50,065 bases of DNA from Anaerococcus sp. AGMB09787 (GTDB lineage: Bacteria > Bacillota > Clostridia > Tissierellales > Peptoniphilaceae): positions 1 to 50,065 of the forward strand of contig NZ_JAKZEY010000004.1 in NCBI RefSeq assembly GCF_022808955.1, written 5' to 3'. Positions 1-7,578 of this stretch are shown here, piece after piece (position 1 is the stretch's first letter; each line of letters opens with the position of its first letter). The translations under genes and the position numbers were made by a program. A model generated the notes under the pieces. It saw nothing but the letters and a program-made list of their open reading frames with translations, made no database searches and was not told the DNA's origin.

Positions 1-21
1 CGTGAATTGGATAGGGCTAAA

Positions 22-134
22 TAGTGGCGATAGCAATAGGGATACACCTGTTCCCATACCGAACACAGAAGTTAAGCCTATGAGCGCCGATGGTACTCGG
101 AGGGAGACCTCCCGGGAGAGTAGGACGCCGCTAA
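22..134 (+). rRNA. rrf: 5S ribosomal RNA, copy 1
   Basis: This carries the conserved 5S core CCATACCGAACACAGAAGTTAAG and the CCGATGGTACT and GGGAGAGTAGGA segments in order. The ends pair as helix I (22-29 with 126-133, one G-U). It is the tail of an rRNA operon whose 16S and 23S genes lie upstream of the window. A second, non-identical 5S follows within about 7 nt. Confidence 0.95.
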
Positions 135-140
135 ATTATA

Positions 141-253
141 TAGTTACGATAGTATTAGGGATACACCTGTAGCCATACCGAACACAGAAGTTAAGCCTAA
201 GTACGCCGATGGTACTCGGAGGGAGACCTCCCGGGAGAGTAGGAAGTAGCTAA
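141..253 (+). rRNA. rrf: 5S ribosomal RNA, copy 2 (divergent tandem copy)
   Basis: A second 5S gene follows directly after the first. The central core is nearly identical to copy 1 but the ends differ. Its own helix I (141-147 with 246-252, one G-U) pairs, so the changes on the two sides compensate. This suggests a functional second gene rather than debris. Boundaries are set by the helix and may be off by a few bases. Confidence 0.9.
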
Positions 254-282
254 ACAAATTATCTAAGCAATTTAGATATGAT

Positions 283-311
283 TTGACAGCAAATTGATTT
301 TATAGTATAAT
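283..311 (+). promoter_or_regulatory. Promoter of the tRNA cluster
   Basis: TTGACA at 283-288 and TATAAT at 306-311 with a 17-bp spacer form a consensus sigma-A promoter. It lies between the second 5S and tRNA-Asn, about 15 nt before the tRNA. The tRNA cluster can therefore be transcribed independently of the rRNA operon. Confidence 0.85.
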
Positions 312-325
312 TAATTTGTTGTAAT

Positions 326-400
326 GCTTAGGTAGCTCAATGGTGGAGCACCCGGCTGTTAACCGGTAGGTTGTGGGTTCGAGTCCCACCCTGAGCGCCA
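326..400 (+). tRNA. tRNA-Asn (GTT)
   Basis: Full cloverleaf. The acceptor stem GCTTAGG pairs with CCTGAGC, the anticodon loop is CTGTTAA, the T-loop is TTCGAGT and CCA is encoded. First tRNA behind the promoter at 283-311. Confidence 0.95.
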
Positions 401-419
401 GTTAGTTTTTAACTTGAAT

Positions 420-508
420 GCCGGGGTGGCGGAACTGGCAGACGCACAGGACTTAAAATCCTGCGGTGGTTAAACACCGTATCGGTTCGATTCCGATTCT
501 CGGCACCA
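420..508 (+). tRNA. tRNA-Leu (TAA)
   Basis: Class II tRNA with a long variable arm. The anticodon region ACTTAAAAT carries TAA, the T-loop is TTCGATT and CCA is encoded. Confidence 0.95.
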
Positions 509-534
509 TTTATACCTACTACTCTAATAATTGT

Positions 535-611
<77 letters not shown>

Positions 612-621
612 AAATCATTTA

Positions 622-696
622 GGCCCTATGGTCAAGCGGTTAAGACACCACCCTTTCACGGTGGTATCCCGAGTTCGAATCTCGGTAGGGTCACCA
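622..696 (+). tRNA. tRNA-Glu (TTC)
   Basis: The acceptor GGCCCTA pairs with TAGGGTC. The anticodon loop is CTTTCAC and CCA is encoded. Confidence 0.95.
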
Positions 697-699
697 TAT

Positions 700-775
700 G
701 GAAGTATAGCTCAGTTGGGAGAGCATCTGCCTTACAAGCAGGGGGTCACAGGTTCGAGCCCTGTTACTTCCACCA
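700..775 (+). tRNA. tRNA-Val (TAC)
   Basis: The acceptor GGAAGTA pairs with TACTTCC. The anticodon loop is CTTACAA and CCA is encoded. It lies 3 nt after tRNA-Glu. Confidence 0.95.
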
Positions 776-809
776 AAAAAACCTTTAGAATTTATTTTAA
801 TTCTTATCT

Positions 810-886
810 GGCTTGGTAGTTCAGTTGGTTAGAATGCCGCCCTGTCACGGCGGAGGTCGTGGGTTCGAATCCCATCCAAGTCGCCA
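810..886 (+). tRNA. tRNA-Asp (GTC)
   Basis: The acceptor GGCTTGG pairs with CCAAGTC. The anticodon loop is CTGTCAC. The discriminator is G and CCA is encoded. Confidence 0.95.
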
Positions 887-912
887 TTTGGATTGCAATA
901 GTGATCCAATGT

Positions 913-988
913 GCTGATGTAGCTCAATTGGCAGAGCAATTGATTTGTAATCAATAGGTTGTAGGTTCAAGTCCTATCATCAGCTCCA
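913..988 (+). tRNA. tRNA-Thr (TGT)
   Basis: The acceptor GCTGATG pairs with CATCAGC. The anticodon loop is TTTGTAA and CCA is encoded. Confidence 0.95.
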
Positions 989-1016
989 CAAAAATTAATA
1001 TTTTTGTATACACTAT

Positions 1017-1102
1017 GGGGATGTTCCAGAGTTGGCCAAATGGGACGGACTGTAAATCCGTTAGCTTAGCTTTCAGTGGTTCGAATCCGCTCATCCCCAC
1101 CA
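1017..1102 (+). tRNA. tRNA-Tyr (GTA)
   Basis: Class II tRNA with a long variable arm. The acceptor GGGGATG pairs with CATCCCC. The anticodon loop is CTGTAAA and CCA is encoded. Confidence 0.95.
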
Positions 1103-1105
1103 TAT

Positions 1106-1179
1106 GCGGGTGTAGCTCAGTGGTAGAGCCCCAGCCTTCCAAGCTGGTTGCGAGGGTCCGATTCCCTTCACCCGCTCCA
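1106..1179 (+). tRNA. tRNA-Gly (TCC)
   Basis: The acceptor GCGGGTG pairs with the 3' strand CACCCGC (one position shared with the T-arm boundary). The anticodon loop is CTTCCAA. CCA is encoded. Confidence 0.93.
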
Positions 1180-1182
1180 TTT

Positions 1183-1259
<77 letters not shown>

Positions 1260-1292
1260 AGCTATTAATGCTATGACTTAAGATAATAAGAT

Positions 1293-1321
1293 TTGACGTT
1301 GCGTTGAATTTCTGATATAAT
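1293..1321 (+). promoter_or_regulatory. Internal promoter of the tRNA cluster
   Basis: TTGACG at 1293-1298 and TATAAT at 1316-1321 are spaced by 17 bp, close to the sigma-A consensus. The promoter sits in the gap between tRNA-Arg and tRNA-Gln and would drive the last eight tRNA genes separately. Confidence 0.8.
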
Positions 1322-1340
1322 CATATCGTACTTTTATTTT

Positions 1341-1416
1341 TGGGATATAGCCAAGTCGGTAAGGCACCAGACTTTGACTCTGGTATGCGTAGGTTCGAGT
1401 CCTGCTATCCCAGCCA
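1341..1416 (+). tRNA. tRNA-Gln (TTG)
   Basis: The acceptor begins with T1-A72 (TGGGATA with TATCCCA), usual for bacterial tRNA-Gln. The anticodon loop is CTTTGAC and CCA is encoded. Confidence 0.95.
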
Positions 1417-1420
1417 TTTT

Positions 1421-1496
1421 GATCCATTAGCTCAGTCGGTAGAGCACCTGACTTTTAATCAGGGTGTCCGGAGTTCGAATCTCCGATGGGTCACCA
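1421..1496 (+). tRNA. tRNA-Lys (TTT)
   Basis: The acceptor GATCCAT pairs with ATGGGTC. The anticodon loop is CTTTTAA and CCA is encoded. It lies 4 nt after tRNA-Gln. Confidence 0.95.
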
Positions 1497-1602
1497 CTAC
1501 ATTAATCTTAAGTGATTTAGATAGATTGGCATTCGTCGACATTATCGGCGGATTACTTTTATAAGTATCTTTATAGCCATTTGAATACTTTAAATTTAAT
1601 AT

Positions 1603-1692
1603 GGAGAGGTACCGAAGCGGTCATAACGGGGCGGTCTTGAAAACCGTTAGAGTCATTGGCTCACAAGGGTTCGAATCCCTTCCTCTCCGCCA
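1603..1692 (+). tRNA. tRNA-Ser (TGA)
   Basis: Class II tRNA with a long variable arm. The acceptor GGAGAGG pairs with CCTCTCC. The anticodon loop is CTTGAAA, the discriminator is G and CCA is encoded. Confidence 0.95.
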
Positions 1693-1708
1693 AAAGCTTT
1701 TTGCTTAA

Positions 1709-1802
1709 GGAGAAGTACTCAAGTGGCTGAAGAGGCTCCCCTGCTAAGGGAGTAGATCCTGTCAAAAGGGATGCGAGGGTTCAAATCCCTCCTTCTCCGC
1801 CA
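1709..1802 (+). tRNA. tRNA-Ser (GCT)
   Basis: Class II tRNA with a long variable arm. The acceptor GGAGAAG pairs with CTTCTCC. The anticodon loop is CTGCTAA and CCA is encoded. It is the second serine acceptor in a row. Confidence 0.95.
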
Positions 1803-1807
1803 TATTT

Positions 1808-1883
1808 GCCCAGATAGCTCAGTCGGTAGAGCAGGGGACTGAAAATCCCCGTGTCGGTGGTTCGATTCCGCCTCTGGGCACCA
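1808..1883 (+). tRNA. tRNA-Phe (GAA)
   Basis: The acceptor GCCCAGA pairs with TCTGGGC. The anticodon loop is CTGAAAA and CCA is encoded. Confidence 0.95.
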
Positions 1884-1937
1884 GCTTAAGGTTTGTATAA
1901 TAAAGGTAGGTCCGGTACTATACAGAAGATAGCCTTT

Positions 1938-2013
1938 AGGGGAGTAGTTCAGCTGGCAGAACGTCGGTCTCCAAAACCGGATGTCGCGGGTTCAAATCCT
2001 GTCTCCCCTGCCA
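1938..2013 (+). tRNA. tRNA-Trp (CCA)
   Basis: The acceptor AGGGGAG pairs with CTCCCCT. The anticodon loop is CTCCAAA. The discriminator is G and CCA is encoded. Confidence 0.95.
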
Positions 2014-2017
2014 ATAT

Positions 2018-2094
<77 letters not shown>

Positions 2095-2121
2095 ATAACT
2101 CAATATTTTGCTTATAAATGT

Positions 2122-2198
2122 GGGCCTCTAGCTCAGTCGGTTAGAGCGCCCGGCTCATAACCGGTAGGTCCAGGGTTCGAGTCCCTGGAGGCCCACCA
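2122..2198 (+). tRNA. tRNA with CAT anticodon (elongator Met, or Ile2)
   Basis: The acceptor GGGCCTC pairs with GAGGCCC, the anticodon loop is CTCATAA and CCA is encoded. The full 1-72 pair rules out an initiator. A CAT anticodon can belong to elongator tRNA-Met or to tRNA-Ile2 with lysidine. The sequence alone does not settle which. Confidence 0.85.
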
Positions 2199-2202
2199 TC
2201 TT

Positions 2203-2227
2203 AGAACGTCTGAGACGTTCTTTTTTT
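2203..2227 (+). terminator. Terminator of the tRNA cluster
   Basis: An 8-bp perfect stem (AGAACGTC / GACGTTCT) has a TGA loop and is followed by a run of T. It lies 5 nt after the last tRNA. Confidence 0.92.
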
Positions 2228-2331
2228 GTGCTTATTTATAGGTTTTTATTACTGAAGATTTCTGAGAGAGGATTAGAAGGATTTTTATATTTATTACTAA
2301 AGAGGACTTGTTAGTAAAATTTTGCAAGATA

Positions 2332-2370
2332 AAAGTTGCCAGAATTTTCTTATATATTCCAGCAACTTTT
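2332..2370 (-). terminator. Probable terminator of the ABC permease operon
   Basis: Arms AAAGTTGC (2332-2339) and GCAACTTT (2362-2369) form an outer 8-bp stem. After a two-base mismatch an inner GAAT/ATTC stem follows. It lies just past the permease stop codon. The T-tract on the minus strand is weak (TTTTAT). Confidence 0.55.
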
Positions 2371-2373
2371 TCT

Positions 2374-4401
2374 TTATTCTTTATTTATATTTCCCATTTT
2401 AAAGTATATTGGGGTTGTTATTTTAAATATTAGTATATACACTATAATATAAACTAAGATGGCTCCTATTTCTATTTTTATAAAGTCGGCCCTTGATAGG
2501 CTAATGAATACTTGGAGGAGCTTGTGGGCGAGTTTGCTTGCTACGAGTATGTGGATTATGGATACAAGAAGGGGAATAAAGAAAGTGTAGTAGTTTTGTC
2601 TATTTATGGATTTTTTTATTTCCTTATTTGACATACCTACTTTTTTTAGGATTTCTATAGTTCCTCCATCACTCAAGCCTTCTGCAGCCTGCTTATAGTA
2701 GATTACGACTATGATTGATACCATAAACAATATCATGAGGATTATTATAGTTATATAGGCTCCAGTGTGCATGGAATCAAACTCATACCTATTTTCTATC
2801 CCATTATTTATTCTAAGTTTTTCTATAATGTCACTATCCCTTTCTAGGTTTTGTGCAAGTTTTTTAGAAAAATTAAAAGCATTTTCCATGGACCTATCTT
2901 CTAGGTCGAAGTAAGTTTTGTAGATATTTCCAAATGCCATGTTTTGATTTTGGCTAAAATTTTTATTAAAGTCATCTGTGTCCTTTACCACTAGCAAAAC
3001 ATTATGGAATAAGGACATGGTCGAATCTACAAGGATTGGATTTATCTCAGATAAATTTTCTTTTACAGAAAATTTCATATCTCCTATAGATATACTTTCA
3101 TACTTTTCATTTTCAGAGTCAAAGACCAAAACTTCTCCATCTGAAAGTTTGTAAGTATTTTGAGTAGACCTATTGAAGGATTCTTCGTCTACTATATTTA
3201 TAATCCTTGACCTATCATCAGATAAAGTACCTACATAATTAATATTATCTGGTTTACCTATATCAAAATCTCCCTGACTAGTATCTTTTGCAAAGCTAGT
3301 CACAGACTCTATGGTTTTTATTTCCCCAGTCCTTATACCAGTTTGATTTTTGGTATTTTCTATTGCTTCTTTGATGTAGCTATCAAATACTGGGTCATAA
3401 GTTTCACTTGATATAACATAGTCTGCTGGGTTCATCCTATCTAACCAGGCGTTTTTACCAATAAACATGGCTGCCATAACTACAAAGCTTAATAAAAACA
3501 TAGATGAGATTATCGTAATTGATGAGAGAGCCTGAGCTGACTCCTTGCTCCTTTTAATAAGCTCCCCTATAAAGGTCATATTTACTCTCTTGTAGTAGAT
3601 TTTTTTATTTTTTCTAAGAAGCTTTAGGAGGCAAATAACAATAGATTGGAAGAAGAAACTTGTTCCTATAATTACAAGGGCTACTGCTGGGAAAAACATA
3701 GGGAAGGCTTGTAAGAAATTATCAACTCCAAGAGCTATCTTGTAGCCAGCTCCTATTGCTAGAAGTCCTAGTATAAAGCTTAGGATCTTTACCTTAGGCT
3801 CAGCTTCTCCTTCCTTGGACTTTTGACTTAGCTCTAGAGGGTTTTTCTTCCTTATAGAAAGAAGGCTTATTATACTTATAAAGATAAATATAAGTGCAAA
3901 GACTTCTATCCCCAATATTAGCTTGCTAGGGTCTATATCAAAGATTATTTCTTCATTTAGGTCTAAGATTTTTGCTATAAGATTTACAAACAAGGGACTT
4001 GTTAGAAGACTTAAGAGGCTTCCCAAAAGGATTGCAGAGCTTGCAAAGATCAAATTTTCTATGAGAAGTATTGACCTTAGTCCCTTCTTATCCATTCCCA
4101 AGCTATATAAAAGACCAAATTCCTTATATCTTGATTTAATAATTGAATTAGTCATATAGATTAAAAAGATAAAAGAAAATAGGGCTATAGTCCACTGGCC
4201 AATTTCTAGTAATTGTAAAATAGTAGTCCCACCTCTAGAAGATTCCATAAATTCTTGATCCCTTAGGGTATATACTAGGTCAAAGATATAGACCATAAGA
4301 GTTGAGGCTAAGATATAGGGGAGGTAGAGAAACTTGTTGGTCCTTATTTGGTTGAGGGCAATTTTAAAATTAATCTTATTCAAAGTCTTTACCTCCACCA
4401 A
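2374..4401 (-). CDS. BceB-type ABC transporter permease
   Basis: A 675-aa FtsX-family permease with the BceB layout: ten predicted membrane segments and a large extracytoplasmic domain (about residues 330-540) between segments 7 and 8. In this family the permease binds cell-wall-active peptide antibiotics. It works with its ATPase and the partner sensor kinase, which reads transporter activity. The gene starts inside the ATPase gene (26-nt overlap), so the two are translationally coupled. It is the last gene of the module and is followed by a hairpin. The actual antibiotic substrate cannot be told from sequence. Nearest alternatives are other Bce-like pairs (PsdB, VraG). Confidence 0.9.
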   Translation of the reverse strand: MVEVKTLNKINFKIALNQIRTNKFLYLPYILASTLMVYIFDLVYTLRDQEFMESSRGGTTILQLLEIGQWTIALFSFIFLIYMTNSIIKSRYKEFGLLYSLGMDKKGLRSILLIENLIFASSAILLGSLLSLLTSPLFVNLIAKILDLNEEIIFDIDPSKLILGIEVFALIFIFISIISLLSIRKKNPLELSQKSKEGEAEPKVKILSFILGLLAIGAGYKIALGVDNFLQAFPMFFPAVALVIIGTSFFFQSIVICLLKLLRKNKKIYYKRVNMTFIGELIKRSKESAQALSSITIISSMFLLSFVVMAAMFIGKNAWLDRMNPADYVISSETYDPVFDSYIKEAIENTKNQTGIRTGEIKTIESVTSFAKDTSQGDFDIGKPDNINYVGTLSDDRSRIINIVDEESFNRSTQNTYKLSDGEVLVFDSENEKYESISIGDMKFSVKENLSEINPILVDSTMSLFHNVLLVVKDTDDFNKNFSQNQNMAFGNIYKTYFDLEDRSMENAFNFSKKLAQNLERDSDIIEKLRINNGIENRYEFDSMHTGAYITIIILMILFMVSIIVVIYYKQAAEGLSDGGTIEILKKVGMSNKEIKKSINRQNYYTFFIPLLVSIIHILVASKLAHKLLQVFISLSRADFIKIEIGAILVYIIVYILIFKITTPIYFKMGNINKE

Positions 4402-5143
4402 GTATCATCATTTGAGATTTTACTAATTTCTCATACATTTCATCCCTAGTCATATCTCCCTTGTAGAGGTCGTAGAAGATTTTGCCGTCTTTTATAAATA
4501 AGACCCTAGATGCCCTGGATGCTGCCATGGTTGAGTGGGTTACCATGAGGATGGTCTGACCAGACTTATTTATTTCTTCAAAAATATTTAGAAGCTCCAT
4601 TGATGAATTTGAATCCAAGGCTCCTGTAGGCTCATCTGCAAGGAGGAGTTGGGGATTTGTAATAATCGCCCTAGCTACAGCTATCCTTTGCTTTTGCCCA
4701 CCTGATACCTGATAGGGGAACTTATCAAGAAGGTTTTCGATTTTTAATTTCCTTGCTATGGGAGCGATCCTCTCTTCCATTTCTTGGTAGTTGGTATTTG
4801 CCAAAACCAGAGGAAGGAAGATATTGTCCCTATTATTTAGGGAATTTAGCAAGGAGAAATCTTGGTAGACAAAGCCTAGCTTTTCTCTCCTAAATCTTGC
4901 CTTATCCTTATCCTTCTTGTCCTTGGTATTTTCTCCAGCAAGAATTATATCTCCACTAGTCTGACTGTCCAAGGTCGCTATAAGGTTTAAGAGGGTAGAC
5001 TTACCTGAGCCACTTTCTCCCATTATAGCTACGAATTCACCCTTTTCGACTTCAAAACTTATATCCTCAAGAGCTACAACTTGTGTATTCTTATTTTCAG
5101 GATTATAGACTTTTCTTATGTTTTTAACTTTTAATATATTCAT
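4376..5143 (-). CDS. BceA-type ABC transporter ATP-binding protein
   Basis: Nucleotide-binding subunit of the MacB/BceA type. It has a Walker A (GESGSGKST), the signature VSGGQKQRIAVARA and a Walker B LLLADEPTGALD. It powers the adjacent 10-TM permease. An ATG 12 nt further upstream is in frame, but it overlaps the GGAGG ribosome-binding site. The start is therefore placed at MNILKVKN, which gives 255 aa. An operator-like palindrome and a -10-like element precede it, so the ABC pair probably forms its own inducible transcript downstream of the two-component genes. Confidence 0.93.
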   Translation of the reverse strand: MNILKVKNIRKVYNPENKNTQVVALEDISFEVEKGEFVAIMGESGSGKSTLLNLIATLDSQTSGDIILAGENTKDKKDKDKARFRREKLGFVYQDFSLLNSLNNRDNIFLPLVLANTNYQEMEERIAPIARKLKIENLLDKFPYQVSGGQKQRIAVARAIITNPQLLLADEPTGALDSNSSMELLNIFEEINKSGQTILMVTHSTMAASRASRVLFIKDGKIFYDLYKGDMTRDEMYEKLVKSQMMILGGGKDFE

Positions 5144-5160
5144 AATATCCTCCATAAGTC

Positions 5161-5234
5161 TATAATAAAGGATTTTTCTAAATAAATCCCTAATCTAAAC
5201 TTACATTTTTTTCTTTTATCTTACATTTTGTAAG
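5161..5234 (-). promoter_or_regulatory. Operator and promoter region of the bceAB-like genes
   Basis: A perfect inverted repeat CTTACA-N3-TGTAAG lies at 5220-5234, directly after the kinase stop codon. A further half-site CTTACA lies at 5200-5205, exactly 20 bp (two helical turns) away on the same face. A TATTAT-like -10 on the minus strand lies near 5163. Known BceR-type regulators bind TTACA-type inverted repeats, so this is the likely binding site of the regulator encoded at 6176-6844. Confidence 0.7.
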
Positions 5235-6179
5235 CTAGTCCTCTATAAGTTTATTTCTTGAAAGATTTATGGAAAACATTGTCCCCTTATTTAATTCTGA
5301 GTCGATCTTGTAGGTATAACCAAGCTTGGTTAAGATGTCATTTACTAAGTAAAGACCTATACCAGTAGAAGAAGGATTTCTCCTATCACTATCGCCACTA
5401 TAACCAAACTTACTAATATTTTTCAGGTCTTCCTTTTTTATTCCTATGCCAGTATCTTCTATTTGTAAAATATCATCCTTGTAGGATATTTGTATATAGC
5501 CCTTATCGGTATATTTTATAGCATTAAAGAGGACTTGCTCTATTACAAAGCCCAGCCACTTAGGATCTGAGATTATATTTTTATCTTCTATATCAAGTTT
5601 AAGACTAAGGTTTTTGCCTATAAAAAAGTGCCTGTATCTTTTTACTACATCCCTGACTAACTTGTCTATGGAAAATGATTTGAAATTATAGTCGATACTA
5701 TTGTCCCTAAGCTTTAGCATAGAGAGAAGACTTGTTATATAGTCATCTATCCTTACAAGCTCCTTGTCAATATCAAAGTTTTCCTCCCTTTGGCTAATAA
5801 GGGAAATTGCAGCTAGGGGAGTCTTTATTTGGTGGGTCCAGATACTCAAGAGATTATCCAAGTCATCATAATTTTTCCTTGCTTCAAGCCTTATATCACC
5901 AATCTCCACATCCTTTTTCTTCAACATATCTTCCAAATAAATCTCGTAAGGGTCGTGGTTAAAGTAGGCAAACTTATCTTCCCTTAGGATTTTTTTGATT
6001 TTGAAAAACCTTCCTAGCATTATAGGTATGATAAAGACATATAGCAAAAAAAGGCTATAGGCAAAGACCCTCCTATCAATGGGGAAGACATAGGAAGTTA
6101 TAAGAGATATAAGGGTGAAGGCGAGGAGGGATATCAAATAGGCCTTATTAGTTGATAAGAATATTTTTAGATTTTTCAT
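5235..6179 (-). CDS. BceS-type intramembrane-sensing histidine kinase
   Basis: 314 aa with two N-terminal membrane helices (about 11-29 and 35-55) separated by only a few residues. There is thus no real extracellular sensor domain, as in BceS kinases. The H-box WTHQIKTPLAAI holds the phosphorylated His. The N-box region (EQVLFNAIKYT) and the ATP-binding motifs DTGIGI and STGIGLYLV are intact. The start codon overlaps the regulator stop (ATGA). By family knowledge it is switched on by the BceAB-type transporter rather than by binding antibiotic itself. Confidence 0.92.
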   Translation of the reverse strand: MKNLKIFLSTNKAYLISLLAFTLISLITSYVFPIDRRVFAYSLFLLYVFIIPIMLGRFFKIKKILREDKFAYFNHDPYEIYLEDMLKKKDVEIGDIRLEARKNYDDLDNLLSIWTHQIKTPLAAISLISQREENFDIDKELVRIDDYITSLLSMLKLRDNSIDYNFKSFSIDKLVRDVVKRYRHFFIGKNLSLKLDIEDKNIISDPKWLGFVIEQVLFNAIKYTDKGYIQISYKDDILQIEDTGIGIKKEDLKNISKFGYSGDSDRRNPSSTGIGLYLVNDILTKLGYTYKIDSELNKGTMFSINLSRNKLIED

Positions 6180-6844
6180 TGGATAAAATACCCCACAGTC
6201 TTTTTAGTCTGAATTAAGCCATCAAGTCCTAGGCTAGCTAGCTTTTTTCTAAGCCTATTCACATTTACACTAAGAGTATTATCATCTATAAAAGAATCAG
6301 TTGCCCAAAGCTTATCCATTATTTTTTCCCTGGAAACAACCTCTCCAGGATTTTTCATAAGAATTTCCATAATTAGATATTCATTCTTAGAAAGAGAAAG
6401 ATCCTTATCATCATAAGTTAGGACCATCTTATCCCTTGTAAGCTTGATTTCCCCATACCAGAGGATATTATCATCATTAACAAAGTCATAGACCCTTCTT
6501 ATGAGAGCCTTTATCTTTATATCCAAAAAACCCATAGAAAATGGCTTGGCTATAAAGTCGTCAGCCCCATAATTTATAGCATTTATGAGGTTAATATCAT
6601 CTGATGCTGAAGTAAGAAAAATTATGGGGACTTTAGATATTTTCCTAATTTCCTTTACCCAGTAAAAGCCATTTTTGTAGGGAAGCTTCAAGTCCATAAG
6701 GACAAGCTTGTAGTCTTTTTGCTTAAAAATATCCAAGACTCTAGTAAAATCATCAACCAAATAAGGCTCGTAGCCTAGGATATCAAGTTGAAAGACAAGC
6801 TCTTCGCCAATTTTTTTGTCATCTTCTACAATAAGTATATTCAT
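6176..6844 (-). CDS. BceR-type response regulator (OmpR family)
   Basis: Receiver domain with the acidic pair EDD, the phospho-acceptor Asp in VLMDLKLPYKNG, a T/S in FLTSAS and the K of AKPF. An OmpR/PhoB winged-helix DNA-binding domain follows (LSKNEYLIMEILMKNPGEVV, NTLSVNVNRLRKKL). A longer in-frame start exists 60 nt upstream. MNILIVEDD is preferred because GGAGG sits 5-9 nt before it and receiver domains begin this way; this gives 222 aa. It is the first gene of the four-gene sensing and detoxification module and probably activates the palindrome at 5200-5234. Confidence 0.93.
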   Translation of the reverse strand: MNILIVEDDKKIGEELVFQLDILGYEPYLVDDFTRVLDIFKQKDYKLVLMDLKLPYKNGFYWVKEIRKISKVPIIFLTSASDDINLINAINYGADDFIAKPFSMGFLDIKIKALIRRVYDFVNDDNILWYGEIKLTRDKMVLTYDDKDLSLSKNEYLIMEILMKNPGEVVSREKIMDKLWATDSFIDDNTLSVNVNRLRKKLASLGLDGLIQTKKTVGYFIQ

Positions 6845-6905
6845 ATTGCCTCCATTACTATTATTATAGGGCATTTGAGTCCTTGGACAAAATCTTTTGG
6901 ACAAG

Positions 6906-6930
6906 AAAAAAACAGCACTTAGTGTCTGGT
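6906..6930 (-). terminator. Terminator of the GntR-ABC operon
   Basis: On the minus strand CAGACACT pairs with AGTGCTG (one bulged base). Seven T follow. It lies directly after the ABC-2 permease stop and separates that operon from the two-component genes downstream. Confidence 0.75.
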
Positions 6931-6936
6931 CTTATA

Positions 6937-7578
6937 TTAAAATTCTTTCTTTTGGTAAATTTTTATAGATATTCCTATAGAAAGTCCAAGCATGAGCAAG
7001 GTGAATAAGCTTATAGCAAGGGCAAGGGTATTTTCATTTATACTAAGTCCTCTTCTAATAAGACCTGCTATAAAGTCTTGTTTGTTGGCTATCACAGAAA
7101 ATAGGACAACTACAAATAAGTAAAATACCGTAAATACTATATTTATTTTTTCTATGCCAAACTTATATATAAGTGGTAATTCTATAGATCCTATAAAACT
7201 TGTTATAAAAAATATGATAGCAAGGATTAGAAAGATTGACATAGAAATATTTCTTGCAAATAAGAAATGGATAAAAAGCCCAAAGCCCATAGCAAGTATT
7301 GATGCAAGAAAGACCATAGTATACCTAGATAAGACGATCTTATCTTTTTTTATACCTGTAGCTACTAGGTACTTATCAATATCATACTTATAGTCTATAA
7401 CGAAGGCAGTTTTTAATAGGATACTCTCTCCAAATGTGAAAATCATTGGTATAAATAATAATTGTTCCTTGCCAAAGTAAAGCACAAAATAAAGACACAA
7501 TAGAAATATTATTGCTAAGAGTATCATTATAGATTTTTTTAAACTTGAAAAATCTTTATAAATCAATGCTTTCATCAT
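6937..7578 (-). CDS. ABC-2 type permease subunit
   Basis: 213 aa, almost entirely hydrophobic, with about six membrane segments and an opening (MKALIYKDFSSLKKS) typical of ABC-2 family membrane proteins of the PF13346 type. It pairs with the ATPase encoded just upstream, whose 3' end it overlaps. Two consecutive ATG codons are possible; the second is better spaced from AAGGAG, so the protein may be one residue shorter. The transported substrate is unknown. Such cassettes often answer to envelope stress or lipid-II-binding compounds. Confidence 0.82.
   Translation of the reverse strand: MMKALIYKDFSSLKKSIMILLAIIFLLCLYFVLYFGKEQLLFIPMIFTFGESILLKTAFVIDYKYDIDKYLVATGIKKDKIVLSRYTMVFLASILAMGFGLFIHFLFARNISMSIFLILAIIFFITSFIGSIELPLIYKFGIEKINIVFTVFYLFVVVLFSVIANKQDFIAGLIRRGLSINENTLALAISLFTLLMLGLSIGISIKIYQKKEF

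Noticed and set aside
2292-2316. 7-bp inverted repeat TTACTAA/TTAGTAA in the gap after the tRNA terminator
   Set aside because: It is very AT-rich with a 10-nt loop and no T-tract; it is likely chance.
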